Of a stretch of DNA of 64,000 nucleotides, positions 1-8,500 are shown piece after piece. Below the pieces are notes generated by a model. It worked only from the letters and a program-made list of their open reading frames with translations. It searched no databases and was not told the origin of the DNA. The DNA is taken from NCBI RefSeq assembly GCF_009707545.1, contig NZ_WLYK01000003.1, positions 124,001 to 188,000 on the forward strand. The letters are read 5' to 3'. The DNA is from Nakamurella alba. Lineage in GTDB: Bacteria; Actinomycetota; Actinomycetes; Mycobacteriales; Nakamurellaceae. Position 1 is the stretch's first letter. Each line of letters starts with the position of its first letter. A program made the translations under genes and the position numbers.

Positions 1-430
1 CCACGAGGGTGCCGGTGCCGGTGCAGACCGGGCTGCCGTCGCCGTCCACGATCTCGGTGCGCAGACCCAGCACGTCGTTGCCGGCGAGCACCCGGATCGA
101 CTCGACCACGATGGTGGTGTGCAGTTCGTCGCCGGCGTGGATCGGGCGGTGATGGGTGAACCGCTGATCGCGGTGGACCACCCGGGAGAAGTCCAGACCC
201 AGACCCGGATCGTCGATCAACAGGTCCTGGGCGGGGATCACCAACGTCATCGCGAACGTCGGCGGGGCCACGACGTCAGGGTGGCCGGCGGAACGCGCGG
301 CCACCCTGTCGTGGTAGAGCGGATTGTCGTCACCGATCGCGGCGGCGAACTCCCGGATCTTCTCGACGCCGACGAGATACGGCTGCTCGAGCGGGAAGGT
401 CCTGCCGACGTAGGTCGGATCCAGCGGCAC
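1..430 (-). CDS. hadA: HadA-type (3R)-hydroxyacyl-ACP dehydratase subunit, 3' end outside the window
   Basis: About 143 residues are visible before the window edge cuts the gene. The start GTG at 430 gives VPLDPTYVGRTFPLEQPYLV and continues with a MaoC/hot-dog N-terminal domain (FAS1_DH_region, UPF0336 family). Residues such as FAAAIGDDNPLYHD and PPTFAMT match mycobacterial HadA. In mycobacteria HadA pairs with HadB to dehydrate 3-hydroxyacyl-ACP in type II fatty acid synthase; in species without mycolic acids the substrate is uncertain. It starts 11 bases after rpmG stops, as in M. tuberculosis (rpmG2-hadA), so co-transcription with rpmG and the upstream tRNAs is likely. hadB would be expected just left of the window. 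Confidence 0.85.
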   Translation of the reverse strand, partial: MPLDPTYVGRTFPLEQPYLVGVEKIREFAAAIGDDNPLYHDRVAARSAGHPDVVAPPTFAMTLVIPAQDLLIDDPGLGLDFSRVVHRDQRFTHHRPIHAGDELHTTIVVESIRVLAGNDVLGLRTEIVDGDGSPVCTGTGTLV

Positions 431-441
431 GGCGAGAACCG

Positions 442-606
442 TCAGCGGGTCTCTTTGTGGGCGCGGTGCACGCCGCAGTTCGGGCAGAACTTCTTGATCT
501 CGAGACGATCGGGATCGTTCCGCCGGTTCTTGCGGGTGATGTAGTTGCGGTGCTTGCAGACCTCGCACGCGAGCGTGATCTTCGGACGAACGTCGGTGGC
601 GGCCAC
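442..606 (-). CDS. rpmG: 50S ribosomal protein L33
   Basis: A 54-residue protein beginning [20 protein letters not shown]. It is a component of the large ribosomal subunit. It keeps two CxxC pairs (CEVC near residue 14 and CPNC near residue 42), so it is the zinc-binding C+ form of L33 rather than the C- form made in zinc limitation. The length is normal for the family. The GTG start is chosen because the family begins directly before the KI(T/R)LACxxC block and no ATG is nearby. Its place between tRNA-Met and hadA is a conserved actinobacterial arrangement. The gene is too short to be obvious from ORF length alone, and it lies antisense to a longer spurious reading frame. Confidence 0.93.
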   Translation of the reverse strand: MAATDVRPKITLACEVCKHRNYITRKNRRNDPDRLEIKKFCPNCGVHRAHKETR

Positions 607-705
607 GTCAGCTGCCTCTTTCCCTCACTGGTACCGGTGTCGGCGCCCGGGGAGGAACCCCGGGCACCCCTTCTGCAACGGCGCCGGTGACCCGGCGACC
701 GGGGG

Positions 706-778
706 TAGCGGTGGCCGGACTTGAACCGGCGACACAGCGATTATGAGCCGCTTGCTCTACCAACTGAGCTACACCGCC
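706..778 (-). tRNA. tRNA-Met (CAT anticodon, elongator type)
   Basis: The reverse strand folds as a normal 73-base tRNA without an encoded CCA. It has a GGCGGTG acceptor strand, a D stem GCTC/GAGC, an anticodon stem around CTCATAA and the T arm GCCGG-TTCAAGT-CCGGC. The anticodon is CAT, and the body closely matches actinobacterial elongator tRNA-Met. It sits between tRNA-Thr and rpmG, probably in one transcript. Confidence 0.93.
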
Positions 779-863
779 CTGGCGGGCACCTGCTCCCCGC
801 CTGCACGGAAAACCGGCCACGGACCGCTCACCCTGGTGAACCGTCCGCGGCCGGTGTTTCCCG

Positions 864-936
864 AGCCCCCTTACGGAATCGAACCGTAGACCTTCTCCTT
901 ACCATGGAGACGCTCTGCCGACTGAGCTAAGGGGGC
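864..936 (-). tRNA. tRNA-Thr (GGT anticodon)
   Basis: A 73-base cloverleaf on the reverse strand with a GCCCCCT/AGGGGGC acceptor stem, anticodon stem TCTCC/GGAGA with loop ATGGTAA (anticodon GGT), and a T loop TTCGATT. No CCA is encoded. It lies 85 bases upstream of tRNA-Met in the same orientation, so the two are likely processed from one precursor. Confidence 0.93.
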
Positions 937-986
937 ACCGCACTGGTCCGCGCCGCTCCGGAAGGACCGGCGCTGAGCCGTCGACA

Positions 987-992
987 ACAATA
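987..992 (-). promoter_or_regulatory. Possible -10 element of the tRNA-Thr/tRNA-Met/rpmG transcript
   Basis: TATTGT lies 50 bases upstream of tRNA-Thr on the same strand, in the only AT-richer patch of this stretch. A TTCTTC hexamer sits 17 bases further upstream, a poor -35 match. The placement suits a stable-RNA promoter, but this is inferred from pattern only. Confidence 0.35.
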
Positions 993-1226
993 CAGGACAC
1001 CGCGACCGGGAAGAAAACGCCTGGTCAGGCCACTTCCACCCCGACCCCGGTCGCGAGGATCATCATCCTCGACGCGTGGGAAGTTCGCGCCGCTGGGACG
1101 AGTGGGACCGGAGTCGCCACTTTCCTACGCGCACAGGCCGCTCAGCGGCCGCGCCGGCGACAAGGCAGGCGCGCGGGGGCGACATGCACGGCACGGGCCG
1201 CGGCTGCGCCGGCGGCGCGGCCAGGC

Positions 1227-1453
1227 GGCCCACTCAGGGGCCCGGCATGCACGGCACGGCACGGCACGGCGGCCCACCCAGGGGCCCGGCATGCACGGCA
1301 CGGCGGCCCACCCAGGGGCCCGGCATGCACGGCACGGCGCGGCACGGCGGCTCACTCAGGGGCCGGCCCGGCATGCACGGCACGGCACGCGGCCCACCCG
1401 GGGGCCCGGCAGCACGGTACGGCAGGCGACCCAAGAGCCGGCATGCACGGCAC
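1227..1453. repeat. GC-rich degenerate tandem repeat, about six units
   Basis: Units begin with GGCCCAC or GGCTCAC at 1227, 1271, 1305, 1349 and 1391, with a decayed sixth from 1428. Unit lengths are 44, 34, 44, 42, 37 and about 26 bases. The shared core runs GGCCCACYCAGGGGCCCGGC followed by ATGCACGGCACGGC. Length differences come from extra CACGG blocks near the unit end. A partial core (ATGCACGGCACGG) also lies near 1184. The array fills the non-coding space between the tRNA operon and the 3' end of the GGDEF/EAL gene. Open frames across it on both strands follow from the repeat and look non-coding. Confidence 0.85.
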
Positions 1454-1503
1454 AAACCGCAGGGCACCACAGGAGGCAGAAGCGACCGCCGATGCGAGGA
1501 AGC

Positions 1504-4044
1504 TCAGCCGACGGTGAGGCGCAGCACCTGCTGTCCGCCCGGCTGACGGGTACGCACCATCGTCGAGTTCATCCAGGACTCGAGCTTGTCGATCGGCTGC
1601 GGACGGGACACCAGGAAGCCCTGGAGGTCGTCGCAGCGCAGCGTCTTGAGGGCATCGCGCGCGGCCTCCTCCTCGACGCCTTCCGCGACGACCCGCAGCC
1701 CCAGGGAGTGCCCGAGGTCGATGATCGCGCGGACGATGGCCAGGTCACCGAGGTCGGTGATCATGCCCTGCACGAACGACTTGTCGATCTTGATCTCGTC
1801 GATCGGCAGCCGGCGCAGGTAGGCCAGCGAGGAGTAGCCGGTCCCGAAGTCGTCGACCGAGAGGTTCACCCCGAGGGCGTGCAGCTGGCGCAGCACCGGC
1901 AGGTAGCGCTCCGGGTCCGCCATGACGCTGGATTCGGTGATCTCCAGGGTCAGCAGCGACGCCTCGACCCCGTGCCGCTCCAGGCCGGCGGCCACCGTGG
2001 CCGGGAAGTCCGGGGCGGACAGGTTGCGGACGGACAGGTTCACCGCGACGGCGATCCGCAGCCCGCGGTCCACCCACACCTTGATCTGGGCCAGCACGAT
2101 CTCCAGCACATGCTCGAGCAGCAGATCGATGGAGCCGGTGGCCTCGATGGCCTCGACGAACTCCGACGGCGGGACCGCGCCGAGCTCCGGGTGGGTCCAG
2201 CGCACCAGCGCCTCGACGCCCACGAGCTCGCGGTCGGCCAGGCTGATCTTCGGCTGGTACTGCACGGTGATCGACCCCTGGTCGACCGCCCGGCGGAACT
2301 GGGTCACCAGCTGGAACCGGCGCCGGAACACCTCGCCCATCCCGGACCAGTACGAGCGCATCGACTCGTCCGCCGCCTGGGCCGCCGTCAGCGCCATCTC
2401 GGCCCGCTGCAGCAGCGTGCCGGCGGTCTCCGGCAGCTCCTCCTTGGGGTCGACGAAGGCGATGCCGATCCGGGCGTGCGGCTCGATGTCCACGCCCTCC
2501 AGCTGGTAGGACTGGCCGGTCACCGCCAGCAGCGTGCGGGCCAGCTCCTCGACCTCGTCCTCCGGGGTGGTCTCGATGAGCAGGCCGAAGCGGTCGCTCT
2601 CCAGGTGGGCGACCGCGGTCTGCGGACCGAGTGTCTCCACCAGCCGCTCCCCCGCGGTGATCAGCAGCTGCTCGCCACGGTCATGGCCGATCGCGTTGTT
2701 CACCTCGGGCAGCACGCCGAGCTGCAGCAGGAGGACGGCCGGCGTCTTCCCGGCGCGGATCGACTCCTCGGTCCGGAAGTGCAGCCCGCGCCAGTTCAGC
2801 AGGCCGGTGATCGCGTCGTGGTGCGCCTCGTGCCGCAGTGACTCGACCAGCCGGACGTTGTCGATCGACGAGGCCAGCTGCTGCCCCAGGCTCTCCAGCT
2901 GGCGCAGGTCGTCCTTGCCGAACGTGCTCCAGCGGGCCAGCCGGTCGCGCACCTCGAGGTAGCCGAGCACGCGGTCACCGGAGGCCAGCGAGACCACCAT
3001 GACCTCCTGCGCCCCGCGTGCCTCGACGGCGTCCAGCAGGTCGGGGTCGGTGGTGCGGTGCATCCCGGCGCTCGCGTGGCCGGTGCGGATGGCCACCTCC
3101 TGCAGCTCGTCCGAGCGCGGCGGCAGCTGCGGCGGGGCGACCCCGTCCTCCGAGGTGCTGACCAGGAAGGTGATGCCGTCGACCGGTTCGACGAGGACCA
3201 GGGTCGCGACGGCGGCGTTGAGCTGCTCGCGCACCATCTCCAGCAGCCCCTGCCAGGTGGTGTCCTCGCTGCCGATCGCGGTGACCCGGCGACCGAACGT
3301 GTACATGCCGGCCAGGTCCTGGTGCTGGCGCAGGAAGGAGGCGTAGGTGCGGTAGAGGACGACCATGGCGATCGCCAGCCCGCCGCAGAGCACGGCGCCG
3401 TAGGTCCCGGACCTGACCAGGGTGTAGCCGGTCAGGGCGAACGTGGTGGTGGCCGCGGCGACGATCACCATGCGGCCGAGGTTGCGCCGCACCGGCTCCT
3501 GACGCGCCGTCAGTCGGTGGGTCTCGCCCACCACGAACGCCATCAGCAGCACACCGATCTGGATGCCGACGAACAGCCCCAGGAACTTGGCGCCGAGGCC
3601 ACCTCCCAGGAGTTCGTAGAACGCCACGAACACGGCGGCGGAAGCGGCGCTCTCGAACAGCACGAAGGCGCAGTTGATGTAGATGTGCTGCCAGGCGTCG
3701 CGCCGGACCAGGAAGGCCAGCAGCGCGGCGATCAGCGCCGACAGGCCGACCACGTGCACCGGCACCACCAGCAGGCCGATCACCACCGGAATCTCGGACA
3801 GGGTGATCAGGACGGTGTCCCGGCCCACCTCGATCCGCAGCGGCCAGATCTCCGCGGCGATGAACCCGGCGACGAGGACGGCACCGATGCCGAGCATCTG
3901 CCAGAGGGAGTGGTTGTAGTCGGGCTGCCGGGTGACCGCGTACCACCAGATCGGCAGCGCCGCCACGAGGACGACGGTCGCGACGATCGGGTAGACGACC
4001 TGGCGTCTGCGCGCGCGGGAATGCCCCGCCGGGCCCGCGCTCAT
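1504..4044 (-). CDS. Membrane GGDEF/EAL protein, likely c-di-GMP phosphodiesterase with a degenerate GGDEF domain
   Basis: 846 residues from the ATG at 4044. About eight membrane segments lie within residues 15-235, followed by a GAF-like region (about 250-400), a GGDEF domain (about 405-575) and an EAL domain (about 590-825). The GGDEF signature is replaced by ESDRF at 482-486, so cyclase activity is unlikely. The EAL side keeps every expected residue: E611 (EAL), N669 (NLS), E701 (EITES), D731-D732 (DDFG), K755, E788 and Q808. I therefore predict c-di-GMP hydrolysis to pGpG at the inner face of the membrane, with the GAF and degenerate GGDEF parts as sensors. A TTG at 4089 would add 15 Arg/Pro-rich residues. 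I prefer the ATG because it overlaps the stop of a small upstream ORF by ATGA. A YajQ-family gene lies 0.8 kb away. Confidence 0.88.
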   Translation of the reverse strand: MSAGPAGHSRARRRQVVYPIVATVVLVAALPIWWYAVTRQPDYNHSLWQMLGIGAVLVAGFIAAEIWPLRIEVGRDTVLITLSEIPVVIGLLVVPVHVVGLSALIAALLAFLVRRDAWQHIYINCAFVLFESAASAAVFVAFYELLGGGLGAKFLGLFVGIQIGVLLMAFVVGETHRLTARQEPVRRNLGRMVIVAAATTTFALTGYTLVRSGTYGAVLCGGLAIAMVVLYRTYASFLRQHQDLAGMYTFGRRVTAIGSEDTTWQGLLEMVREQLNAAVATLVLVEPVDGITFLVSTSEDGVAPPQLPPRSDELQEVAIRTGHASAGMHRTTDPDLLDAVEARGAQEVMVVSLASGDRVLGYLEVRDRLARWSTFGKDDLRQLESLGQQLASSIDNVRLVESLRHEAHHDAITGLLNWRGLHFRTEESIRAGKTPAVLLLQLGVLPEVNNAIGHDRGEQLLITAGERLVETLGPQTAVAHLESDRFGLLIETTPEDEVEELARTLLAVTGQSYQLEGVDIEPHARIGIAFVDPKEELPETAGTLLQRAEMALTAAQAADESMRSYWSGMGEVFRRRFQLVTQFRRAVDQGSITVQYQPKISLADRELVGVEALVRWTHPELGAVPPSEFVEAIEATGSIDLLLEHVLEIVLAQIKVWVDRGLRIAVAVNLSVRNLSAPDFPATVAAGLERHGVEASLLTLEITESSVMADPERYLPVLRQLHALGVNLSVDDFGTGYSSLAYLRRLPIDEIKIDKSFVQGMITDLGDLAIVRAIIDLGHSLGLRVVAEGVEEEAARDALKTLRCDDLQGFLVSRPQPIDKLESWMNSTMVRTRQPGGQQVLRLTVG

Positions 4045-4117
4045 CGCGGGCCGGCCGGGTGAGCGCGACCGTGGAGGTTCACGGCGCAACGAGAGGTCAT
4101 GTGCCTTTCCCGGGCAT
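4041..4117 (-). other. Two chained mini-ORFs leading into the GGDEF/EAL gene
   Basis: The first, 4117-4097, encodes MPGKGT. Its TGA overlaps the ATG of the second as ATGA. The second, 4100-4041, encodes 19 residues (MTSRCAVNLHGRAHPAGPR), and its TGA overlaps the ATG of the GGDEF/EAL gene, again as ATGA. No Shine-Dalgarno sequence precedes the main ATG. This suggests that ribosomes enter at the leaderless first ATG and re-initiate twice. The reading frames are seen directly; translation is inferred. Confidence 0.4.
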
Positions 4118-4123
4118 GTACGG

Positions 4124-4129
4124 ACAGTA
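4124..4129 (-). promoter_or_regulatory. Possible -10 hexamer TACTGT ahead of the mini-ORF chain
   Basis: TACTGT is followed by six bases and then the ATG of the first mini-ORF at 4117. The spacing fits a transcript starting at that ATG. The same layout recurs at many starts in this window. Confidence 0.4.
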
Positions 4130-4500
4130 GCCTCCGGCAGGCCCGTTCAGGGAGCCTGTGGAGCGGTGTTCACCCCGGTCAGGTGACGGATTTCGTTCGT
4201 TCGGTGACACGGGAGTGTCCTGTTCCGGCACGGAACTGGGCAAACGGCATGAACAGCACATCGATCGGCCGTGCCACAGGCACCCGGGGTGACCGTTTCC
4301 CGACCGGGCAGCACGGCGCGGCGGCCGTGGTGGAACGCGGAACAGCCTCCGTACGGCCCTCCGGGGCAGCCGCGACGCCCGGGAACGAACACGGCGACCG
4401 ACAGGGACGCCCGGGAACGGACACCGAGCACCGACGGTCAGCGGATCAGAGGTGACCCGGCCGCCCTGTCACGGGCGGACCGGAGCCATTCGTACGGGGG
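4130..4500. other. Non-coding stretch before tRNA-Tyr, no gene seen
   Basis: I find no supported gene here. Short frames on both strands lack ribosome binding sites and have Arg/Pro/Gly-rich, low-complexity translations. The part near 4190-4260 is less GC-rich than its surroundings. It separates the GGDEF/EAL promoter from the 3' end of tRNA-Tyr. Confidence 0.6.
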
Positions 4501-4581
4501 TGGCAGGTGAGAGATTCGAACTCCCGTAGCTTGCGCGGCTGATTTACAGTCAGCTCCCTTTGGCCACTCGGGCAACCTGCC
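4501..4581 (-). tRNA. tRNA-Tyr (GTA anticodon)
   Basis: An 81-base class II tRNA on the reverse strand. The acceptor strand is GGCAGGT, the anticodon arm GCTGA-CTGTAAA-TCAGC carries GTA, and a long variable arm precedes the T arm with TTCGAAT. No CCA is encoded. In M. tuberculosis a yajQ homolog (Rv0566c) is likewise in the menaquinone neighbourhood. Confidence 0.93.
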
Positions 4582-4611
4582 GTGCACGCCGGCAGGCCGG
4601 AGTGCCCGCAC

Positions 4612-4617
4612 AGAGTA
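4612..4617 (-). promoter_or_regulatory. Possible -10 element of tRNA-Tyr
   Basis: TACTCT lies 30 bases upstream of the tRNA 5' end, which would give a short 5' leader. No convincing -35 is seen. Confidence 0.35.
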
Positions 4618-4834
4618 GCCGGAACCGGGCGGGGAATCCCAATCGGCCGATCACGCCCCGCCCGTCCCGCGGACCACCGCCCGGGAGAGCGTCCGCCGTC
4701 GTCCGATTCCCGCCGGTTGCCGCCAGGACGCCGCTCGGATGCCGACCGTCGGGCGCCGTGAGGTCGGGGAGAATGGACCGGCCGGCCCGCGCGAGAGGCG
4801 GCCCGGCGACCACGACGAAGGAGAGGACACGGAC

Positions 4835-5326
4835 ATGGCGGATGCGTCGTTCGACATCGTGAGCAAGGTCGAGCACCAGGAGGCGGACAACGCCCTGCAG
4901 CAGGCGGCCAAGGAACTCTCCCAGCGGTTCGACTTCCGCGGCACCGACGCCTCGATCGCCTGGGCGGGAGAGAACGGCGTGACCATCTCCGCCTCGACCG
5001 AGGAGCGCTGCGCCGCAGCGATCGAGGTGTTCAAGGAGAAGCTGATCAAGCGCGGCATCTCGCTGAAGTCCTTCGAGATCGGCGAGCCCGCGTCCTCCGG
5101 GAAGATCTTCAAGGTCACCGGCCAGATCGTCGAGGGCATCGCCTCGGACAAGGCGAAGATCATCTCGAAGAAGATCCGCGACGAGGGCCCGAAGGGCGTC
5201 CAGGCGCAGATCCAGGGCGACCAGCTGCGGGTCACCGGCAAGAAGCGCGACGACCTGCAGGCCGTCATCGCCCTGCTGAAGAACGCCGACCTCGGGGTCG
5301 CGCTGCAGTTCACCAACTACCGCTGA
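4835..5326 (+). CDS. YajQ family nucleotide-binding protein (candidate c-di-GMP effector)
   Basis: 163 residues from an ATG preceded by GAAGGAGAG. It begins [20 protein letters not shown] and matches the YajQ/UPF0234 family along its whole normal length, including QRFDFRG near residue 30 and a C-terminal LQFTNYR. YajQ proteins have two ferredoxin-like RNP domains. The Xanthomonas member binds cyclic di-GMP and acts as a transcriptional co-effector; the E. coli protein was described as binding nucleotides. Which ligand applies here is unknown. A c-di-GMP phosphodiesterase gene lies to its left (minus strand) and a giant surface-protein gene to its right, converging on it. It stands as a single gene. 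Confidence 0.9.
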   Translation: MADASFDIVSKVEHQEADNALQQAAKELSQRFDFRGTDASIAWAGENGVTISASTEERCAAAIEVFKEKLIKRGISLKSFEIGEPASSGKIFKVTGQIVEGIASDKAKIISKKIRDEGPKGVQAQIQGDQLRVTGKKRDDLQAVIALLKNADLGVALQFTNYR

Positions 5327-5458
5327 CCGTCACGCCGGCGGGTGCCGGGCATAGCACCCGCCGAATGCCCGGCAAGTCCGGGTGCCCCGACGACCGGGGA
5401 TCCGGGGGGCTGTCCCGGTCGACTCGAGGGCCGGACCCACCACGACCACGGCCGGCCT

Positions 5459-5478
5459 GCCCGGGATCTCCCCCGGGC
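5459..5478. terminator. GC-rich hairpin between the convergent yajQ-like and surface-protein genes
   Basis: GCCCGGG at 5459-5465 and CCCGGGC at 5472-5478 form a 7-bp perfect stem with a six-base loop. It lies 133 bases after the YajQ stop and 24 bases beyond the stop of the giant gene on the other strand, so it could serve both. There is no T-tract, which is common for actinobacterial terminators. Confidence 0.4.
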
Positions 5479-5502
5479 GGACCGGCCGCGATCAGCCGCT
5501 GA

Positions 5503-8500
5503 TCAGGACCGCCGGCGGCGCCGCCCGATGACCACGAATGCCACACCCGCCAGCATCAGCAGCCAGGCGAAGGGGAAGACGTCCCAGAGGTCGAAGCCGG
5601 TGTAGGAGAGCCCGCCCGGCGGCACGATGGTGAACCGCACGACCTGGGTGGCGACGGATCCGTCGGCCCGCTCCTGGGCGGCGGTCACCGTGTGCTCGCC
5701 GAGCGCCAGTCCGCTGACACCGAAGTCGACCCCGAAGCTGCCGTCGGCCGCCACGGTCACCCCGGCGATGGCGGCGGTGTCGTAGTCGAGCAGGAACTGC
5801 ACCGTCGACCCGGCCTCCCAGCCCGACCCGAACACCGCGTTCAGCTGTGCGGTCCCCTGCACCTGGCTGGTGTAGCGGAGCGAGAGCAGCGGCGCCGCAG
5901 CGGTGGACACGGTGACCGTCGTCGTGGCGACGTTGCCGTAGCCGTCGACCGCCTGCACCGTCCAGTCGCCCAGCGGAAGGTCGGCCGGGATCGGCAGGCC
6001 GCCGCTGATGGTGCAGTCCGACCCGGCCGTCACCGTGATCGCTGTGCCCGGCACCGCGTCACCGTCGGCGTCCACCAGTTGGACCGTCACCACGTCACCG
6101 ACCGGCCAGCAGCCGCCACCGATGGTGCTGGTGCCGCCCGGCGGCACCGGTGAGGTCGCGGTGACCAGCGGCGCGTCGAAGGTGAACTCGATCGGGTCGG
6201 ACACCGCCCCCGGACCATTGACCAGCGTCACCCGGACCACACCGGACACGGTGCCCGGCGGGGTGGTGAAGGTCAGCTCGGTGCCGTCGTCGGAGACCGA
6301 GTCCGGCGTCACGGTGGTGCCGCCGAAGTCGACCGTGGTGTCCGGGCCGAACCCGTCGCCGCCCACCGTCACCTCGGTGCCGCCGGGCAGCGGACCGTGC
6401 GTCGGGATGACGATCCGGATCACCGGAACCCTGGGCACCACGGTGATGTCGGTGTCCACCGAGTTGCCGGCGGTGTCACCGGCAACCACCACGTACGGGC
6501 CGGACGGTGTGCCGGCGGGCACCGGGACGGACACCTCAAAGGTGCCGTCGTCGCCCGCCGTGACCGTCACCGGATCACCGACCGGGGTGCCGTCCGGGGT
6601 CGCCAGCTGCACCGTCACCTCGGCGCCCGGCGGCCAGCCGGTGCCCGACACCGTCGTCGACTCCCCGGCCTTCAGCACGGTCGGGCCGGCCGACAGCTCC
6701 GGATCGAGGTAGTCGTAGGTGAGCGGGTCGCTCTCCTGCCCACCGGACACGACCGTCACCGGCACACCGCCGGCCAGGCCGCCCGGCGGGGTGACGAAGG
6801 TGAGCGAGGTGCCGTCGGGATCGACGGCGGTGGGGGTGATCTCGACGTCACCGACGCGGACCACGGTGCCGGGCAGGAAGCCGGTGCCGGTGACGGTGAC
6901 CGTCTGGCCGCCGGTCAGCGGGCCGCTGTCCGGGGTCAGCGCCGAGAGCGTGGGCACCACTGCGGTGACGGTGATCTCGGTGGTCACCACGTTGCCGGCC
7001 GCGTCGGTGGCCCGCAGCGTGTAGGTCCCCGGCGGCGTCGAGAACGGCACCGTCACCGGCACATCGGACAGGGTGCCCGTGCCCGAGGTGGTCACCGTGA
7101 CCGGCGCGGTGATCGGTCCGTCCGGTCCGATCAGCACGATGCTCACGTCGTCATCCGCCGGCCATCCGGTGGCGTCGACGGACAGCGTGCCACCCGCGGC
7201 GACCGGGTCGTCGGCAGTGAGCTGCGGATCGTCGTAGGTGTACTGCACGACGCCGGAGACCAGGTCGTCCGGGTTCTGCACCTGCACCGACACCGGCCCG
7301 GCCAGCGTGCCGGCCGGCACGGTGAAGGTCAGTTCGGTGCCGGACACCGCATCCGGGGTGATCTCCGTTCCGTCGAACAGCACCACGGTGCCCGGGACGA
7401 AACCGGTTCCGGTGAGGGTGACCTCGGTGCCGCCGAGCAGCGGACCGGAGTCCGGCGCGATGGCGTCGATCGTCGGCGCGGCCGGCGGCGGGGTGGTGAT
7501 GACCACCAGTGTGTCGGTCGCCGTGTTGCCCTCCCCGTCGTCCGCCGAGACGGTGTGGGTACCGGCCGGTGTGCCGTCGGGCAGCGGCAGCAGCACCCCG
7601 CCGGGGAACGTCCCGGAGGCGGTGGTCGTCGTCGAGATCGTCGCCCCGGTCACCGGTGTCGCGCCGTCCAGCAGGGTGATCGTCACCGCGGCACCGGCCG
7701 GCCAGCCGGTGCCGGTGACCGGCGTCGGCGTGCCGACCACGCCCGGGGATCCGGCGGAGACCGTCGGGTCGCCGTAGGTGAAGGTCAGCGGCGGCGTGGA
7801 CTCGGCGCCCACCCCGTTGGTGACCACCACGGCCAGGGTGTCGCCGGCCACCACACCGGGCGGCGTGAGGAAGGTCAGCGAGGTGTCCGAACCGACGGTC
7901 ACCGGGGTGGGTGTGCCGTCCAGGGTCACCCCGGTCAGCCCCGGAACGAACCCGGTCCCGGTGACGGTGACCAGGGTGCCGCCGACCAGCGGGCCGGTGT
8001 CCGGCGACAGCGAGGCGGCCGTCGGCACCGGGTCGTAGGTGTACGGCAGCGGGCCGGAGGTCCCGCCGACGGTCAGCACCCGCACCTGCACCGTGCCCGG
8101 CGCGTGGGCCGGGGTGACAAAGGAGAGCGAGGTCGGCGCCGTCACGTCGACGTCCGCCGGGTCGACGGTGAGACCGCCGATGGTCAGCGAGGTCTCACCG
8201 GCGACGAAGCCGCTCCCGGTGACGGTGACGGTGGTGCCGCCGCTCTCGGTGCCGTGGTCCGGGGTGAGCGAGGTGACCACCGGCGCCGCGACGTAGGTGT
8301 AGGCCAGCGGCGCGGAGGCCCCGCCCGGGGTCTGCACGGACACCGTCACCGCCCCCGGCGCGTGGGCCGGGGTGGTGAAGCTCAGCGAGGTCGGCGACGT
8401 GACATCCACGTCGGCGGTGTCGATGTCGACCCCGCCGATGCTGACCGTGGTGAGGTCGGGGACGAAGCCGGTCCCGGTCACGGTGACCGTCTGGCCGCCC

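Noticed and set aside
1227-1453. CRISPR array
   Set aside because: Units are contiguous, degenerate and variable in length, with no unique spacers and no cas genes.
1102-2841. A 579-codon plus-strand frame over the tandem repeat and the EAL domain
   Set aside because: It joins repeat DNA to an antisense reading of a clear EAL domain and resembles no protein.
4045-4089. TTG start that would lengthen the GGDEF/EAL protein by 15 residues
   Set aside because: No ribosome binding site and a poor Arg/Pro sequence; the ATG at 4044 is coupled by ATGA to an upstream mini-ORF.
1-5000. Integrative element or prophage at the tRNA genes
   Set aside because: No integrase, excisionase, direct repeat of a tRNA end or phage gene is present near the three tRNAs.
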